A stretch of DNA of 64,000 bases from Salegentibacter mishustinae. GTDB taxonomy: Bacteria; Bacteroidota; Bacteroidia; Flavobacteriales; Flavobacteriaceae. The stretch lies in assembly GCF_002900095.1 (NCBI RefSeq), contig NZ_LLKN01000002.1:434001-498000 (forward strand), read 5' to 3'. Both the position numbers and the translations under genes were made by a program. A model generated the notes under the pieces. The model saw only the letters and a list, made by a program, of their open reading frames with translations, ran no database searches and was not told the DNA's origin. Shown piece by piece: positions 35,269 through 44,252 of the stretch (position 1 is the first letter of the stretch; each line of letters opens with the position of its first letter).

Positions 35269-35451
35269 ATGCGCTTACTTTACTTGAACACCAACGGCGG
35301 CCAAGTTCAAGATCTGGGGGTTTCTATCGGTTCGGCTTTGGCCGATAATTTCTTGGTACTACTTTTTGGTTTCCTTTTAATTTTAGGACCGTTAATGTTT
35401 TTTCATCGCAGAAGGATCAGAAATAAAAAACTTCATGCTCAAAATGGCTAA
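35269..35451 (+). CDS. Small single-helix membrane protein (unknown), microprotein 1
   Basis: A 60-residue protein starting 4 bp after the enoyl-CoA hydratase stop. One hydrophobic helix (about residues 27-45, ADNFLVLLFGFLLILGPLMFF) is followed by a strongly basic tail HRRRIRNKKLH, predicting N-out/C-in insertion. GVSIGSALADNFLVLL parallels GFTIWEFIADNWLYLM in the next gene, suggesting tandem paralogues. No known family was recognised. Coding is supported by tight spacing and similarity to its neighbour. Confidence 0.6.
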   Translation: MRLLYLNTNGGQVQDLGVSIGSALADNFLVLLFGFLLILGPLMFFHRRRIRNKKLHAQNG

Positions 35452-35532
35452 AAACCACAGCGCAGGAAATTAGCATCATTATAACATATTCCTTAGGGAG
35501 AAAAGTGTAATTTCCACCCTAGAAATAAGCCT

Positions 35533-35721
35533 ATGAGTTTACCACAGGAACATTTACCAAAAGACCGCGACGCAACCAGCGAACAGGAATGGGGTTTTAC
35601 CATCTGGGAATTTATCGCCGACAACTGGCTTTACCTGATGGGTATTTTACTTATTCTTGCCATTTTTCTTTATGCTCGCTATAACTGGAGAAGAAGGCAG
35701 CAAAAAAGCCGCATGAACTAA
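35533..35721 (+). CDS. Small single-helix membrane protein (unknown), microprotein 2
   Basis: A 62-residue protein with an acidic/polar N-terminus (SLPQEHLPKDRDATSEQEW), a helix at about residues 30-50 (ADNWLYLMGILLILAIFLYA) and a basic tail NWRRRQQKSR. It shares the I-x(3)-(I/L)ADN-(W/F)-L pattern with microprotein 1. Its TAA overlaps the ATG of the third gene by one base (TAATG), implying translational coupling. Function unknown. Confidence 0.62.
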   Translation: MSLPQEHLPKDRDATSEQEWGFTIWEFIADNWLYLMGILLILAIFLYARYNWRRRQQKSRMN

Positions 35722-35831
35722 TGGGAGAAGATACCTGGGAATTTCTAAGTTTTCTAAGCGGAATGGGATTCTGGCTTATTTTAGCGCTGGTTTTAATTGT
35801 TGTGGTACTTTATAAAAAATTCAACAAATAA
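35721..35831 (+). CDS. Tiny single-helix membrane protein (unknown), microprotein 3
   Basis: A 36-residue frame starting with ATG 35721, overlapping the previous stop by one base. The N-terminus GEDTWEFLSFL echoes TIWEFIADN of microprotein 2; a helix FWLILALVLIVVVLY follows and ends in KKFNK. The topology (acidic N-terminus, one helix, basic C-terminus) is the same as in the two preceding proteins. Short, so moderate confidence; the coupling supports it. Confidence 0.5.
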   Translation: MGEDTWEFLSFLSGMGFWLILALVLIVVVLYKKFNK

Positions 35832-35909
35832 CCCGCGCAGGCTAATTTCTGCCCAGCCAGAAAAAGCCTTTCTTTGTTTCGAGAAAAATTTAGGAGAAGT
35901 TAATCTCGG

Positions 35910-36566
35910 TTACCTTGTTTTTAACCAACCCGTAATACTTAACCTTGCAGTTTTCACCGGCTTTACTTCGTGTTCCAATACCTGACTTTCAAAAATTACA
36001 ACACGTCCCGGCATTGGATAAATGGCTTTTGAAACCTCAACTCCATTTTCTTCGGAATAAATTACCAATTCCCCTCCATTTTCCGGCTTCCAATCTTCCT
36101 CGTTTAAGTAACAAACCATAGAAAGTTTTCTTCTGCCGTCATTCTGAAAAGTGTCCAGGTGTCGCTGGTAAAAAGTACCTTCTGGATATAGCGCGTAATG
36201 GAATTCTTTAGTTAAAATTCCCAGAAAGCAGGTTTTGTTCAAATACCCTACTAAAGAATTGATTTTGTTGAAAAACAGGTTTTCGGCCTTTCCTGCTTCA
36301 GCTTCGTTAAGCCATAAAATAAAGTCTCCTCTAATAGATTTCGCAACAATTTCATTGGTTTTATTCCCAATGGCTGCCTTTTTGAATTGTGCTTCTTCAA
36401 ATTTTGATTTTAAAGAATTGCGTAGCATTGCCACTTCTTCAGCATTAAAAAATTCGTCTACAATACAATATTGATTTTCAACTAAATCATTAATAATATT
36501 TTCGTAAAAGGGATTTTCTATAAAATCCAGTTGTTCAAAAAGTTCGGGAGTAGTTTCTGTTATCAT
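35910..36566 (-). CDS. 2-oxoglutarate-Fe(II) dioxygenase (prolyl-hydroxylase-like)
   Basis: A 218-residue double-stranded beta-helix oxygenase. The iron triad is His136 and Asp138 (QRHLDTF) with His199 (VLEHEV); Arg208 (ARLSITGW) binds the 2-oxoglutarate carboxylate, nine residues after the last His as in EGL-9/PHD-type enzymes. Flanking NGGELVIY and PMPGRVVIFES fit the fold. Bacterial relatives hydroxylate EF-Tu or other protein prolines, but the target here is unknown. A minus-strand TATATTTG box lies at 36586-36593, divergent from the queD promoter. Confidence 0.9.
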   Translation of the reverse strand: MITETTPELFEQLDFIENPFYENIINDLVENQYCIVDEFFNAEEVAMLRNSLKSKFEEAQFKKAAIGNKTNEIVAKSIRGDFILWLNEAEAGKAENLFFNKINSLVGYLNKTCFLGILTKEFHYALYPEGTFYQRHLDTFQNDGRRKLSMVCYLNEEDWKPENGGELVIYSEENGVEVSKAIYPMPGRVVIFESQVLEHEVKPVKTARLSITGWLKTR

Positions 36567-36585
36567 TTTTCATTAAAAAAACGGG

Positions 36586-36593
36586 CAAATATA
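36586..36593 (-). promoter_or_regulatory. -7 promoter element for the 2OG oxygenase gene
   Basis: Minus-strand TATATTTG, exact TAnnTTTG match 20 nt before the ATG. No well-placed -33 TTG. Confidence 0.5.
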
Positions 36594-36643
36594 CAACAGA
36601 AACATAATTGCAAAACCAAAAAAATATAACGCTAAAAAACCCT

Positions 36644-36651
36644 TAACTTTG
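36644..36651 (+). promoter_or_regulatory. -7 promoter element for queD
   Basis: TAACTTTG, exact TAnnTTTG match, 16 nt before the ATG; the -33 region is poor. Confidence 0.5.
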
Positions 36652-36667
36652 CCAAAAATAACGCGAG

Positions 36668-37141
36668 ATGAGCAAGATTAGAATTACCAAACAGTTCTCT
36701 TTTGAAACCGGCCACGCTCTTTATGGCTACGACGGAAAATGCCGAAACGTCCACGGCCACAGCTATAAACTTAGTGTTTGTGTAATTGGGGAACCTATTA
36801 CCGATAAGGATAATGTGAAGTTTGGGATGGTAATAGATTTTGGAGATTTAAAAAAGATCGTAAAATCTGAAATTGTAGACAAGTTTGACCACGCCACGGT
36901 TTTTAATAAAAACACGCCACATGTAGAGCTTGCTGAAGAACTAAAAAATCGAGGTCACCACGTTATCCTTGTCGAATACCAACCCACCAGCGAAAATATG
37001 GTGGTAGATTTTGCTGAAAAGATTCAAAAACATTTACCCGATCATATAAAACTACACTCGCTAAAACTCCAGGAAACCGAATCCAGTTTTGCGGAATGGT
37101 TTGCAAGCGATCAGGCCCCCCAGCCCCCAAAGGGGGAGTAA
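36668..37141 (+). CDS. queD: 6-carboxytetrahydropterin synthase (QueD)
   Basis: A 157-residue PTPS-fold enzyme. Zinc ligands His16 (FSFETGHAL), His29 and His31 (RNVHGHSY) and catalytic Cys25 (GKCRN) are present; the second catalytic dyad lies in KFDHATV. It makes 6-carboxytetrahydropterin from 7,8-dihydroneopterin triphosphate for queuosine/7-deazaguanine synthesis. The natural C-terminus is around AEWFASD; the last residues QAPQPPKGE and the stop come from a palindromic repeat that begins at about 37115. No other queuosine gene is adjacent. Confidence 0.92.
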   Translation: MSKIRITKQFSFETGHALYGYDGKCRNVHGHSYKLSVCVIGEPITDKDNVKFGMVIDFGDLKKIVKSEIVDKFDHATVFNKNTPHVELAEELKNRGHHVILVEYQPTSENMVVDFAEKIQKHLPDHIKLHSLKLQETESSFAEWFASDQAPQPPKGE

Positions 37142-37210
37142 CCAAAGAAACTCCTTCCCTTTTGAGGGAAGGTGGATTAATCTTCGAGAGAAGATTAAGA
37201 CGGAAGGGTT
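37115..37210. repeat. Palindromic repeat overlapping the 3' end of queD
   Basis: CCCCCAGCCCCCAAAGGGGG is followed by CTTCCCTTTTGAGGGAAGG and then GACGGAAGGG, alternating C-rich and G-rich blocks that can fold on themselves. This is typical of dispersed repeats in flavobacterial genomes. It supplies the queD stop codon. Confidence 0.65.
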
Positions 37211-37283
37211 AAAATCTCAGGTTTTCCAAACCTATAAACTCTTTTCCTAAAATATTTATATTTACAGCTTAGATTTATCATAA

Positions 37284-38042
37284 ATGACTATCCCCGAAGG
37301 CAAAAAAGTTTATTTCTCCAGTGATAATCACCTTGGTGCACCTACTCAAGAAGAAAGCAGGCCAAGGGAAATTAGGTTTGTAAAATGGCTGGATGAAATT
37401 AAAGACGATGCCGCTGCTATTTTTCTCCTCGGTGATCTTTTTGACTTCTGGTTTGAGTATAAACACGCCGTTCCTAAAGGTTTTGTAAGGGTTCTAGGGA
37501 AACTTGCAGAAATTAAAGACAGCGGAATCCCGATTTATTTTTTTGTTGGTAATCACGATTTGTGGATGGAAAATTATTTTGAAGACGAACTTAATATCCC
37601 CGTATTTCGTAAGCCTAAAGAATTTGAATTCAATAATAAAACCTTCCTTGTTGCCCATGGGGACGGCCTAGGACCTGGGGACCACGGTTATAAACGAATG
37701 AAAAAGGTATTTACCAATCCGTTTTCTAAATGGCTTTATCGCTGGTTACATCCAGATTTAGGTATTCCGCTAGCGCAGTATTTTTCAGTAAAAAATAAAG
37801 CGATCTCGGGAGACCAGGAACAAAAATTTTTAGGAGAAGAAAAGGAATGGCTTATTCAATATTGCCGCCGAAAATTAGAAGAAAAGCATTACGATTATTT
37901 CCTTTTTGGCCACCGGCATTTACCCCTGGAAATCGACCTAAACGGAAAATCGACCTATATCAACACTGGCGACTGGATAGACTTTTACACCTACGCAGTT
38001 TTTGATGGTGAGAAGACGGTTTTAAAGAAATTAGAATTTTAA
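37284..38042 (+). CDS. lpxH: UDP-2,3-diacylglucosamine diphosphatase (LpxH family)
   Basis: A 252-residue calcineurin-like phosphoesterase. The metal motifs are Asp14/His16 in SSDNHLG, GDLFDFW, GNHDLWM, VAHGDGLG and GHRHLP, in the order and spacing of LpxH. It hydrolyses UDP-2,3-diacylglucosamine to lipid X in lipid A synthesis on the inner face of the cytoplasmic membrane. The basic amphipathic segment FTNPFSKWLYRWLHPDLG probably contacts the membrane. It converges with a small Cys-containing gene, overlapping by 3 bases. Confidence 0.9.
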   Translation: MTIPEGKKVYFSSDNHLGAPTQEESRPREIRFVKWLDEIKDDAAAIFLLGDLFDFWFEYKHAVPKGFVRVLGKLAEIKDSGIPIYFFVGNHDLWMENYFEDELNIPVFRKPKEFEFNNKTFLVAHGDGLGPGDHGYKRMKKVFTNPFSKWLYRWLHPDLGIPLAQYFSVKNKAISGDQEQKFLGEEKEWLIQYCRRKLEEKHYDYFLFGHRHLPLEIDLNGKSTYINTGDWIDFYTYAVFDGEKTVLKKLEF

Positions 38043-38392
38043 TTCCTCCCACATCCATTTAAATAATTTTCCAGGTTTAATTTAAATAAAGTTCCCTCTA
38101 TTAAATCTGAAATTTGCTCTAGTTCTACTGCACTTACCGCGAAATCCATTTTTTCAAGTGGAGATCTTAATAGAATGTTCCTGCAGGATTTTTCACTACT
38201 ACAATTACCACAATTATAATATTTAGCTGCCTGTATATTGCCGGAGAAACGCTTAATTTCTTCAGGTAACAGATAAAAGCCCATATCCTTAAAAACCATT
38301 TGTATCCTGGCAGGATCAGCATTTGGTAAATTATTTTTCCATCGAAAAGCAATACCTAGCTTATTGTGATAAATTATTGCGACTTCATCCAT
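38039..38392 (-). CDS. Conserved small protein with a Cys cluster (unknown)
   Basis: A 117-residue protein, not recognised with certainty. It has no signal peptide or transmembrane helix. The N-terminal half (VAIIYHNKLGIAFRWKNN, MVFKDMGFYLLPEEIKRF) is followed by a cysteine-rich stretch, YYNCGNCSSEKSC, and a further CGRN at the end, suggesting a metal site. Similar DUF-type proteins are found in Bacteroidota next to housekeeping genes. The gene stands alone between lpxH and recJ on the minus strand. Confidence 0.65.
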   Translation of the reverse strand: MDEVAIIYHNKLGIAFRWKNNLPNADPARIQMVFKDMGFYLLPEEIKRFSGNIQAAKYYNCGNCSSEKSCRNILLRSPLEKMDFAVSAVELEQISDLIEGTLFKLNLENYLNGCGRN

Positions 38393-38542
38393 TTTAAAAA
38401 TAATTTGCTCAATAATCGAGATTGAAACTTCGAAGCTTGCCTTGAAATTTAAAAATCATTTTCATTTTATGACTCGTTCCTTTGCTTCGATATAAGTTAC
38501 CCAAATATAAAATTATTTAAAACGAATCTAAATAGAAGTAAT

Positions 38543-40237
38543 TTATTCGCTGATATCTTTTAATTTTAACTGAATAGAAACATTCCCGTTCCACTCATTT
38601 TCATCTAAAGAATACACTGCTTTAAAAGTTTTCTTTTCTGAAATTGTTTCGAATTTTTCTCCCAGTCCGAAGCCAATCATATCGAACATACCAGATTTTC
38701 CTTGCTGTACAACTTTGCATTTAAGATGGGCTTCATCTGCCCCTACACATTTTCCATAACCGGTATCGGTAAGATTTTGGGTCATAAAAACCGGACTCAT
38801 ATTTCCCGGGCCAAAAGGAGCAAATTGTTTTAGAATTCTAAAGAATTTCGGAGTAATTTCATCCAGATCAATTTCGGCATCTACAGCAATTTCAGGAGTT
38901 AGCAGCCGCCTATCTATAGTTTCAGAAACCACCGACTCAAATTTCGCTTTAAAATTTTCATATTCCGAAGCTTCTAAAGTCAAGCCTGCCGCATATTTAT
39001 GTCCGCCAAACTGCTCAATATGTTCTTTACAGGCCTCCAAAGCATTGTAAACATCAAAACCTTTTACCGAGCGAGCCGAAGCCGCCAGCTTATCACCGCT
39101 TTTTGTAAAAACCAGCGTAGGGCGATAATAAGTTTCGGTTAAACGGGAAGCCACGATGCCTATCACACCCTTATGCCAGTCTTCGTGATAAACCACGGTA
39201 CTATAGCGTTCCTGCTCCTTCAATTCTTCAATTTGATCTAATGCTTCAACCGTAATCGCTTTATCGGTAGTTTTTCTTTCGGCATTAAAATCCTCAATTT
39301 CACCAGCAAACTGCATAGCGGTAGCTTCGTCTTCTTCGGTAAGTAAATTTACCGCGTGCAAGCCGTGCTTCATTCTTCCGGCTGCATTTATACGCGGGGC
39401 AATAATAAAAACCACATCAGTTATCGTGAGTTTATCTTTTTTAACCTGTGCCAGAATTGCTTTAAAACCCATTCTAGGGGCAACATTGATCACGTTTAAA
39501 CCGTGATAGGCCAAAATTCGATTTTCACCGGTAATGGGTACGATATCGGCTCCAATGGCAGTCGCAACCAAATCCAGATAAGGCAATAAAACTTCGGGTG
39601 TCCCTCCTCTTTTAGTGTTTATAGCCTGGATCAATTTAAAACCAACGCCGCAACCACAAAGTTCTTTATATGGATATTCACAATCCTCTCGCTTGGGATC
39701 CAGCACCGCAACAGCTTTAGGAATGTTTTCTCCCGGCCGGTGGTGATCACAGATAATAAAATCGATTCCCTTTTCGGCGGCATAAGCTACCTTATCAATT
39801 GCTTTAATTCCGCAATCCAGGGCAATAATCAATGAAATCTCGTTATCTGCCGCAAAATCAATTCCCTGGTAAGAAATGCCGTAACCTTCAGCATACCTAT
39901 CGGGAATATAGGTCGCGATATTTGGGGTAAGGGTTTTTAAGTAAGAAGACATCAAAGCCACACTGGTGGTCCCGTCTACATCATAATCGCCATAAACCAT
40001 AATATTTTCTTCGGAAGCGATTGCCTGCTGAATTCGGTTTACAGCCACATCCATATCTTTCATCAGGTAAGGATCGTGCAGCTCTTCTAAGCTTGGCCTG
40101 AAAAACTTTTTTGCAGCTTCAAAAGTCATTATTCCACGCTGCGCCAAGAGTGTTGCCACAGGCGTTTCCACCCCTAATTCTTCGGCAAGTTTACTAACAA
40201 CTAAAGAATCGGGTTTTGGTTTTAAAGTCCAGCGCAT
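38543..40237 (-). CDS. recJ: Single-stranded-DNA-specific exonuclease RecJ
   Basis: A 564-residue DHH-family nuclease. Motif I is YGDYDVDGTTSVALM, motif II ALDCGIKA, motif III CDHHRPGE (the DHH), and the DHHA1 half contains IAPRINAAGRM and QFGGHKYAAGLTLE. It degrades 5' single-stranded ends in RecF-pathway recombination and mismatch repair. The length is normal for Bacteroidota. It has a long gap before ade and is probably monocistronic. Confidence 0.95.
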   Translation of the reverse strand: MRWTLKPKPDSLVVSKLAEELGVETPVATLLAQRGIMTFEAAKKFFRPSLEELHDPYLMKDMDVAVNRIQQAIASEENIMVYGDYDVDGTTSVALMSSYLKTLTPNIATYIPDRYAEGYGISYQGIDFAADNEISLIIALDCGIKAIDKVAYAAEKGIDFIICDHHRPGENIPKAVAVLDPKREDCEYPYKELCGCGVGFKLIQAINTKRGGTPEVLLPYLDLVATAIGADIVPITGENRILAYHGLNVINVAPRMGFKAILAQVKKDKLTITDVVFIIAPRINAAGRMKHGLHAVNLLTEEDEATAMQFAGEIEDFNAERKTTDKAITVEALDQIEELKEQERYSTVVYHEDWHKGVIGIVASRLTETYYRPTLVFTKSGDKLAASARSVKGFDVYNALEACKEHIEQFGGHKYAAGLTLEASEYENFKAKFESVVSETIDRRLLTPEIAVDAEIDLDEITPKFFRILKQFAPFGPGNMSPVFMTQNLTDTGYGKCVGADEAHLKCKVVQQGKSGMFDMIGFGLGEKFETISEKKTFKAVYSLDENEWNGNVSIQLKLKDISE

Positions 40238-40371
40238 CGTAAGTTTTTTTCAAAAATACATATAGTATTTCAATACCAATAAGGGGGGAATTCACTAAAA
40301 CAGAATAATAGAAATTTTTCAGCAATTAATAATAATCCCTAATTTCACGCTTTAGGATTTACAGAAAAAAT

Positions 40372-41997
40372 ATGATCAAAATTATACAGGGCCAGCTCGT
40401 AGATATTAAAAACAAGAAGATTTTTCCTGCGGAAATCAGCATCGAGAATGGAAAGATTACAAAGATTGAAGAAAAACAGCACAAGGTAAAAAGCTTTTTA
40501 CTTCCCGGCTTTATAGATGCGCATATACATATAGAAAGTTCTATGTTGGTTCCAACAGAATTTGCAAGACTGGCTGCAATTCACGGTACGGTAGCCACGG
40601 TTTCTGATCCTCACGAGATTGCCAATGTGTTAGGGAAAGAAGGCGTTAAATTTATGATTGAAAACGGACAGAAAAGTCCGTTGAAATTTAATTTCGGTGC
40701 ACCTTCCTGTGTGCCGGCTACCAATTTTGAAACTTCGGGAGCCGTTATTAATGCTGAAGATATTAAAGACTTACTGGCACTTCCTGAAATAAAATATCTC
40801 GCCGAGATGATGAATTATCCCGCCGTGATCTTCAAAGATGAAGAAGTGATGAAGAAAATTGCCTGGGCTAAACATTTTAACAAACCTACCGATGGACACG
40901 CGCCCGGATTGCGCGGAGAAGACGCTAAAAAATATGCTGAAGCCGGTATTTCTACAGACCACGAATGTTATACTGCTGAAGAAGCAGAAGAAAAGCTCGG
41001 TTTGGGTATGAAAATACTTATTCGCGAAGGTAGCGCCGCCAAGAATTTTGAAGCGCTCATAGATCTGCTACCTGAACACTATAAAAGTATGATGTTTTGC
41101 TCTGATGATAAACATCCAGACGACTTGGTTTTAGGGCATATTAACCAGCTTTGTGCCAGGGCGGTTGCAAAAGGTATAGATGTTTTTAAGGTGCTGGAAG
41201 TTGCATGTTTAAATCCTATAGCACATTATAATTTAGAGATTGGACAGTTAAAAGTAGGCGACTCCGCTGATTTTATTTCGGTAAAAGACCTGACTAACTT
41301 TGAAGTTTTACAAACTTATATCGATGGAGAATTAGTTGCTGAAAATGGTAAATCTCATATCAAATCTTCACCATTTGAAAAGCCCAATAATTTTCATACT
41401 TCATCCAAAAATCCGGAAGATTTTAAAATAAAAGCAGCTGGAGAAACCATTAAAGTCATCGAAGCGCTGGATGGTGAACTTATTACTAATGAAATTCAGC
41501 AGAAAGCTTTAGAAAAGAACGGGGAACTAATTTCAGATATTGAAAATGATATTTTAAAAATCACGGTGGTTAATCGCTATGAGGATAAAGCTCCTGCAGT
41601 AGCATTTATAAAGAATTTCGGCTTGAAAAAAGGAGCGATTGCCAGCTCGGTAGCGCACGATTCACATAATATTATCGCTGTTGGAACATCAGACGAAGAG
41701 ATTTGTAACGCGGTAAACCTCATCATTAAACATAAAGGAGGAATTTGTAGCGTAAACGAGAATGATCAAAAAGTGCTACCACTGCCAATTGCGGGAATTA
41801 TTAGCGATAAAGATGGTTGGGAAACCGGTAGATTATACGAAGAAATAGATAAAATGGCCAAAGATTTAGGCAGCAGCTTAAAAGCTCCTTTTATGACGCT
41901 TTCTTTTATGGCACTCTTAGTGATTCCCGATCTAAAACTTTCAGATAAAGGTTTATTCAGCGGAAAAAAGTTTGATTTTGTGAAGTTAGCAGAGTAA
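40372..41997 (+). CDS. ade: Adenine deaminase
   Basis: A 541-residue amidohydrolase of the AdeC type. The metal-binding HxH is DAHIHIE (His51, His53), followed by the highly conserved [34 protein letters not shown] block. Further metal ligands lie in [22 protein letters not shown] and the late [10 protein letters not shown]. The C-terminal domain contains [12 protein letters not shown]. It converts adenine to hypoxanthine, feeding purine salvage. Confidence 0.94.
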   Translation: MIKIIQGQLVDIKNKKIFPAEISIENGKITKIEEKQHKVKSFLLPGFIDAHIHIESSMLVPTEFARLAAIHGTVATVSDPHEIANVLGKEGVKFMIENGQKSPLKFNFGAPSCVPATNFETSGAVINAEDIKDLLALPEIKYLAEMMNYPAVIFKDEEVMKKIAWAKHFNKPTDGHAPGLRGEDAKKYAEAGISTDHECYTAEEAEEKLGLGMKILIREGSAAKNFEALIDLLPEHYKSMMFCSDDKHPDDLVLGHINQLCARAVAKGIDVFKVLEVACLNPIAHYNLEIGQLKVGDSADFISVKDLTNFEVLQTYIDGELVAENGKSHIKSSPFEKPNNFHTSSKNPEDFKIKAAGETIKVIEALDGELITNEIQQKALEKNGELISDIENDILKITVVNRYEDKAPAVAFIKNFGLKKGAIASSVAHDSHNIIAVGTSDEEICNAVNLIIKHKGGICSVNENDQKVLPLPIAGIISDKDGWETGRLYEEIDKMAKDLGSSLKAPFMTLSFMALLVIPDLKLSDKGLFSGKKFDFVKLAE

Positions 41998-42014
41998 TTA
42001 ACACCGTTAGCCAA

Positions 42015-42581
42015 TCAATCTATAATTTTATGAATCCTGGTTTGTAATTTGGGTACCACCTCTTGCTCAAACCAGGGATTTTTACTTCTCCAAAAACGGT
42101 TCACCGGCGAGGGATGTGGTAAACACCAATAATCAGGTAGAAAATCCTGGTATGCACTTACTTTGTCGGTAAGATTTAATTTGCCGGGCAGGTAATAATT
42201 TGCTGCGTAGGCTCCAATTAGAATTTTAAGCTGAACATTCTTTAATTCTGAAAGAATAGTATCGTGCCACATTGGTGCACATTCTTTGCGAGGTGGCGCA
42301 TCGCCGGTTTTAGCTTTCCCCGGATAGCAAAATCCCATAGGAAGAATCGCAAAATTATTATTATCGTAAAAAGTTGTTTCGTTTACCCCAAGCCATTCCC
42401 TGAGCTTTTTTCCGCTTTGATCATTCCAGGCAATGCCAGATTCATGAACTATTCTTCCCGGCGCCTGACTTATTAAAACAATTTTAGATTTTTTAGTGGC
42501 TTCTACAATAGGTCTTGCACCAAGCGGCAGATGCTTTTCACAAAATTTGCAGGCCCTGGCTTCTTTTAGCAATTCCTGCAT
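42015..42581 (-). CDS. Uracil-DNA glycosylase family protein
   Basis: A 188-residue UDG-fold protein. The N-terminal Cys pair CKFC is like that of family-4/5 glycosylases, but only part of their iron-sulfur set is visible. The catalytic-region equivalent is ISQAPGRIVHESGIAWNDQSGKKLREWLG, where the usual GEAPG is replaced by SQAPG; the final loop is PHPSPVNRFW. Relatives are usually annotated only as uracil-DNA glycosylase family, so activity is uncertain. It overlaps the rsmI stop by one base. Confidence 0.85.
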   Translation of the reverse strand: MQELLKEARACKFCEKHLPLGARPIVEATKKSKIVLISQAPGRIVHESGIAWNDQSGKKLREWLGVNETTFYDNNNFAILPMGFCYPGKAKTGDAPPRKECAPMWHDTILSELKNVQLKILIGAYAANYYLPGKLNLTDKVSAYQDFLPDYWCLPHPSPVNRFWRSKNPWFEQEVVPKLQTRIHKIID

Positions 42582-43252
42582 TAAGATTTTCCTTTTACCA
42601 CAATCACAATTTCTCCTTTAGGCGGCTTTTTGGTGTAATGCTGAAGAACCTCAGCTGCTGTACCGCGAATTGTTTCTTCGTGAAGTTTAGTAATTTCCCG
42701 CGAAACCGAAACCGGCCTGTCTTCGCCAAAATACTCTGAAAAATGTTTTAAGGTTTTCAGCAATTTATGAGGCGATTCGTAAAAAATCATAGTTCGGGTT
42801 TCTTCCGCAAGTAGATTCAAGCGCGTTTGCCGGCCTTTTTTTACCGGTAAAAAACCTTCAAAAATAAATTTATCGTTAGGAAAGCCACTATTTACCAGCG
42901 CCGGAACAAAAGCCGTAGCGCCCGGAAGACAATCTACTTCTATGCCTGCTTCAACACAAGCGCGTGTTAATAAAAACCCGGGATCTGAAATTGCGGGAGT
43001 TCCCGCATCACTTATTAGTGCTATATTTTCGCCGCTTTTAATCCGTTCAACTATGTGATCTACCGTTTTATGCTCGTTGTGCATATGATGACTTTGCATA
43101 TGCGTACCAATATCAAAATGCTTTAAAAGTTTCCCGCTATTTCGAGTGTCTTCGGCAAGAATTGTATCTACTTCTTTTAGCACTTTCACCGCCCTAAAAG
43201 TCATATCGTCCAAATTTCCTATTGGTGTAGGTACCAGGAATAATTTTCCCAT
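42581..43252 (-). CDS. rsmI: 16S rRNA (cytidine1402-2'-O)-methyltransferase
   Basis: A 223-residue tetrapyrrole-methylase-fold enzyme. The N-terminus LFLVPTPIGNLDDMTFRAVKVLKEVDTILAEDTRNSGKLLKHF and ISDAGTPAISDPGFLLTRACVEAGI (SAM binding) are RsmI hallmarks. It methylates C1402 of 16S rRNA in the decoding centre. It lacks the C-terminal extension of E. coli RsmI. It is transcribed with the coiled hypothetical gene upstream (10-bp gap) and the UDG-like gene downstream. Confidence 0.95.
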   Translation of the reverse strand: MGKLFLVPTPIGNLDDMTFRAVKVLKEVDTILAEDTRNSGKLLKHFDIGTHMQSHHMHNEHKTVDHIVERIKSGENIALISDAGTPAISDPGFLLTRACVEAGIEVDCLPGATAFVPALVNSGFPNDKFIFEGFLPVKKGRQTRLNLLAEETRTMIFYESPHKLLKTLKHFSEYFGEDRPVSVSREITKLHEETIRGTAAEVLQHYTKKPPKGEIVIVVKGKS

Positions 43253-43262
43253 TAAAGCGAAT

Positions 43263-44057
43263 TTAATTACTGAATTTGTTCTCTATTTTGGCCATAAATC
43301 GCTCTTCGTAATCCTCTTTTCCCTCCCAGTGATTATAATCTGGCTTCACCACCAACTGGATGAATTTTTGGGCTTCATCTAAAGAACTAAAAGTATTTAA
43401 CTGGGAAAGTACCCGATTATAATCTGAAGAATTTCCGTCAAATAGATTTTTTATAAATGAAAGTCGTTCGTTAAGCCCAATATTTATTCCTTTTTTCAAC
43501 CTGTCGTTTACAGACTTTGGTCTTTGGTCCTTTTGCCGATTATTCAAGGGTTCGAAATCGGGAAGATTATCATAATCTACCCCAATATTTCTAAAATCGT
43601 TTTTGGGAGCTTCGGTTTTTGGTTTTGGTGGCTCTTCTTCCATTTGAAGAGATTGCTGTTGTGCCGGCTGTGCCTGTGGTTTAGGATTTGCCTGTTCAAT
43701 AAGCTCATCTACACGCTCGGCTTCCGCAGGCATTTGCGCAACGATATCTTTTATTTTTTCGGTATTGGGTTCGGTAATTGCATCGGCATCTTCCCGGTAT
43801 TCGGTTCCATCTGGAGCATAATCGTCACGTTCGTGCTGTACCGGTGTTTTAGCCTGAACTTTCTTCTCAATCTTAGGCGTTGGTGTGGCTTCAGGAGCCT
43901 CAAATGCCTCAAGATTTTTTTCAGTGAAATTCAATATAGAAAGTTGCTCATATAAGGTTGCCGCTTTTAATTTAAGCGCTTTGGTATCTAAATTTTCTTT
44001 TTCAGAAATTATTTCTTCGGCAAGTTTTACTAACTCTTTTTTAAGTCTGTTTTTCAT
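43263..44057 (-). CDS. Conserved hypothetical protein with charged disordered middle
   Basis: A 264-residue protein. Residues about 1-50 are helical (KELVKLAEEIISEKENLDTKALKLKAATLYEQLSIL), the middle is rich in Pro, Gln and Glu and probably disordered, and the C-terminal block (about 175-260) is conserved-looking: RKGINIGLNERLSFIKNLFDGNSSDYNRVLSQLNTFSSLDEAQKFI then NHWEGKEDYEERFMAKI. This C-terminal pattern is common in uncharacterised Bacteroidota proteins next to rsmI. Function unknown. Confidence 0.75.
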   Translation of the reverse strand: MKNRLKKELVKLAEEIISEKENLDTKALKLKAATLYEQLSILNFTEKNLEAFEAPEATPTPKIEKKVQAKTPVQHERDDYAPDGTEYREDADAITEPNTEKIKDIVAQMPAEAERVDELIEQANPKPQAQPAQQQSLQMEEEPPKPKTEAPKNDFRNIGVDYDNLPDFEPLNNRQKDQRPKSVNDRLKKGINIGLNERLSFIKNLFDGNSSDYNRVLSQLNTFSSLDEAQKFIQLVVKPDYNHWEGKEDYEERFMAKIENKFSN

Positions 44058-44192
44058 TTTTCAGCAATATTTATGAACCCACTTTTTATTTAAAGTCTAT
44101 CTCAAGTTTCAATATAACACTTACAAAAAAAGTGCCTTAATATGGTTTAATAACTTTAGTGGTTACCAACCGCTAATGGCTTGTATTTTTAA

Positions 44193-44200
44193 TAAATTTG
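44193..44200 (+). promoter_or_regulatory. -7 promoter element for tdk
   Basis: TAAATTTG, exact TAnnTTTG match about 52 nt before the tdk ATG; no well-placed -33 TTG. Confidence 0.45.
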
Positions 44201-44252
44201 TTCCACCTTTATCAAAAAGGGCAAGTTCCCATTTCGATTTGAAAATTACAAA

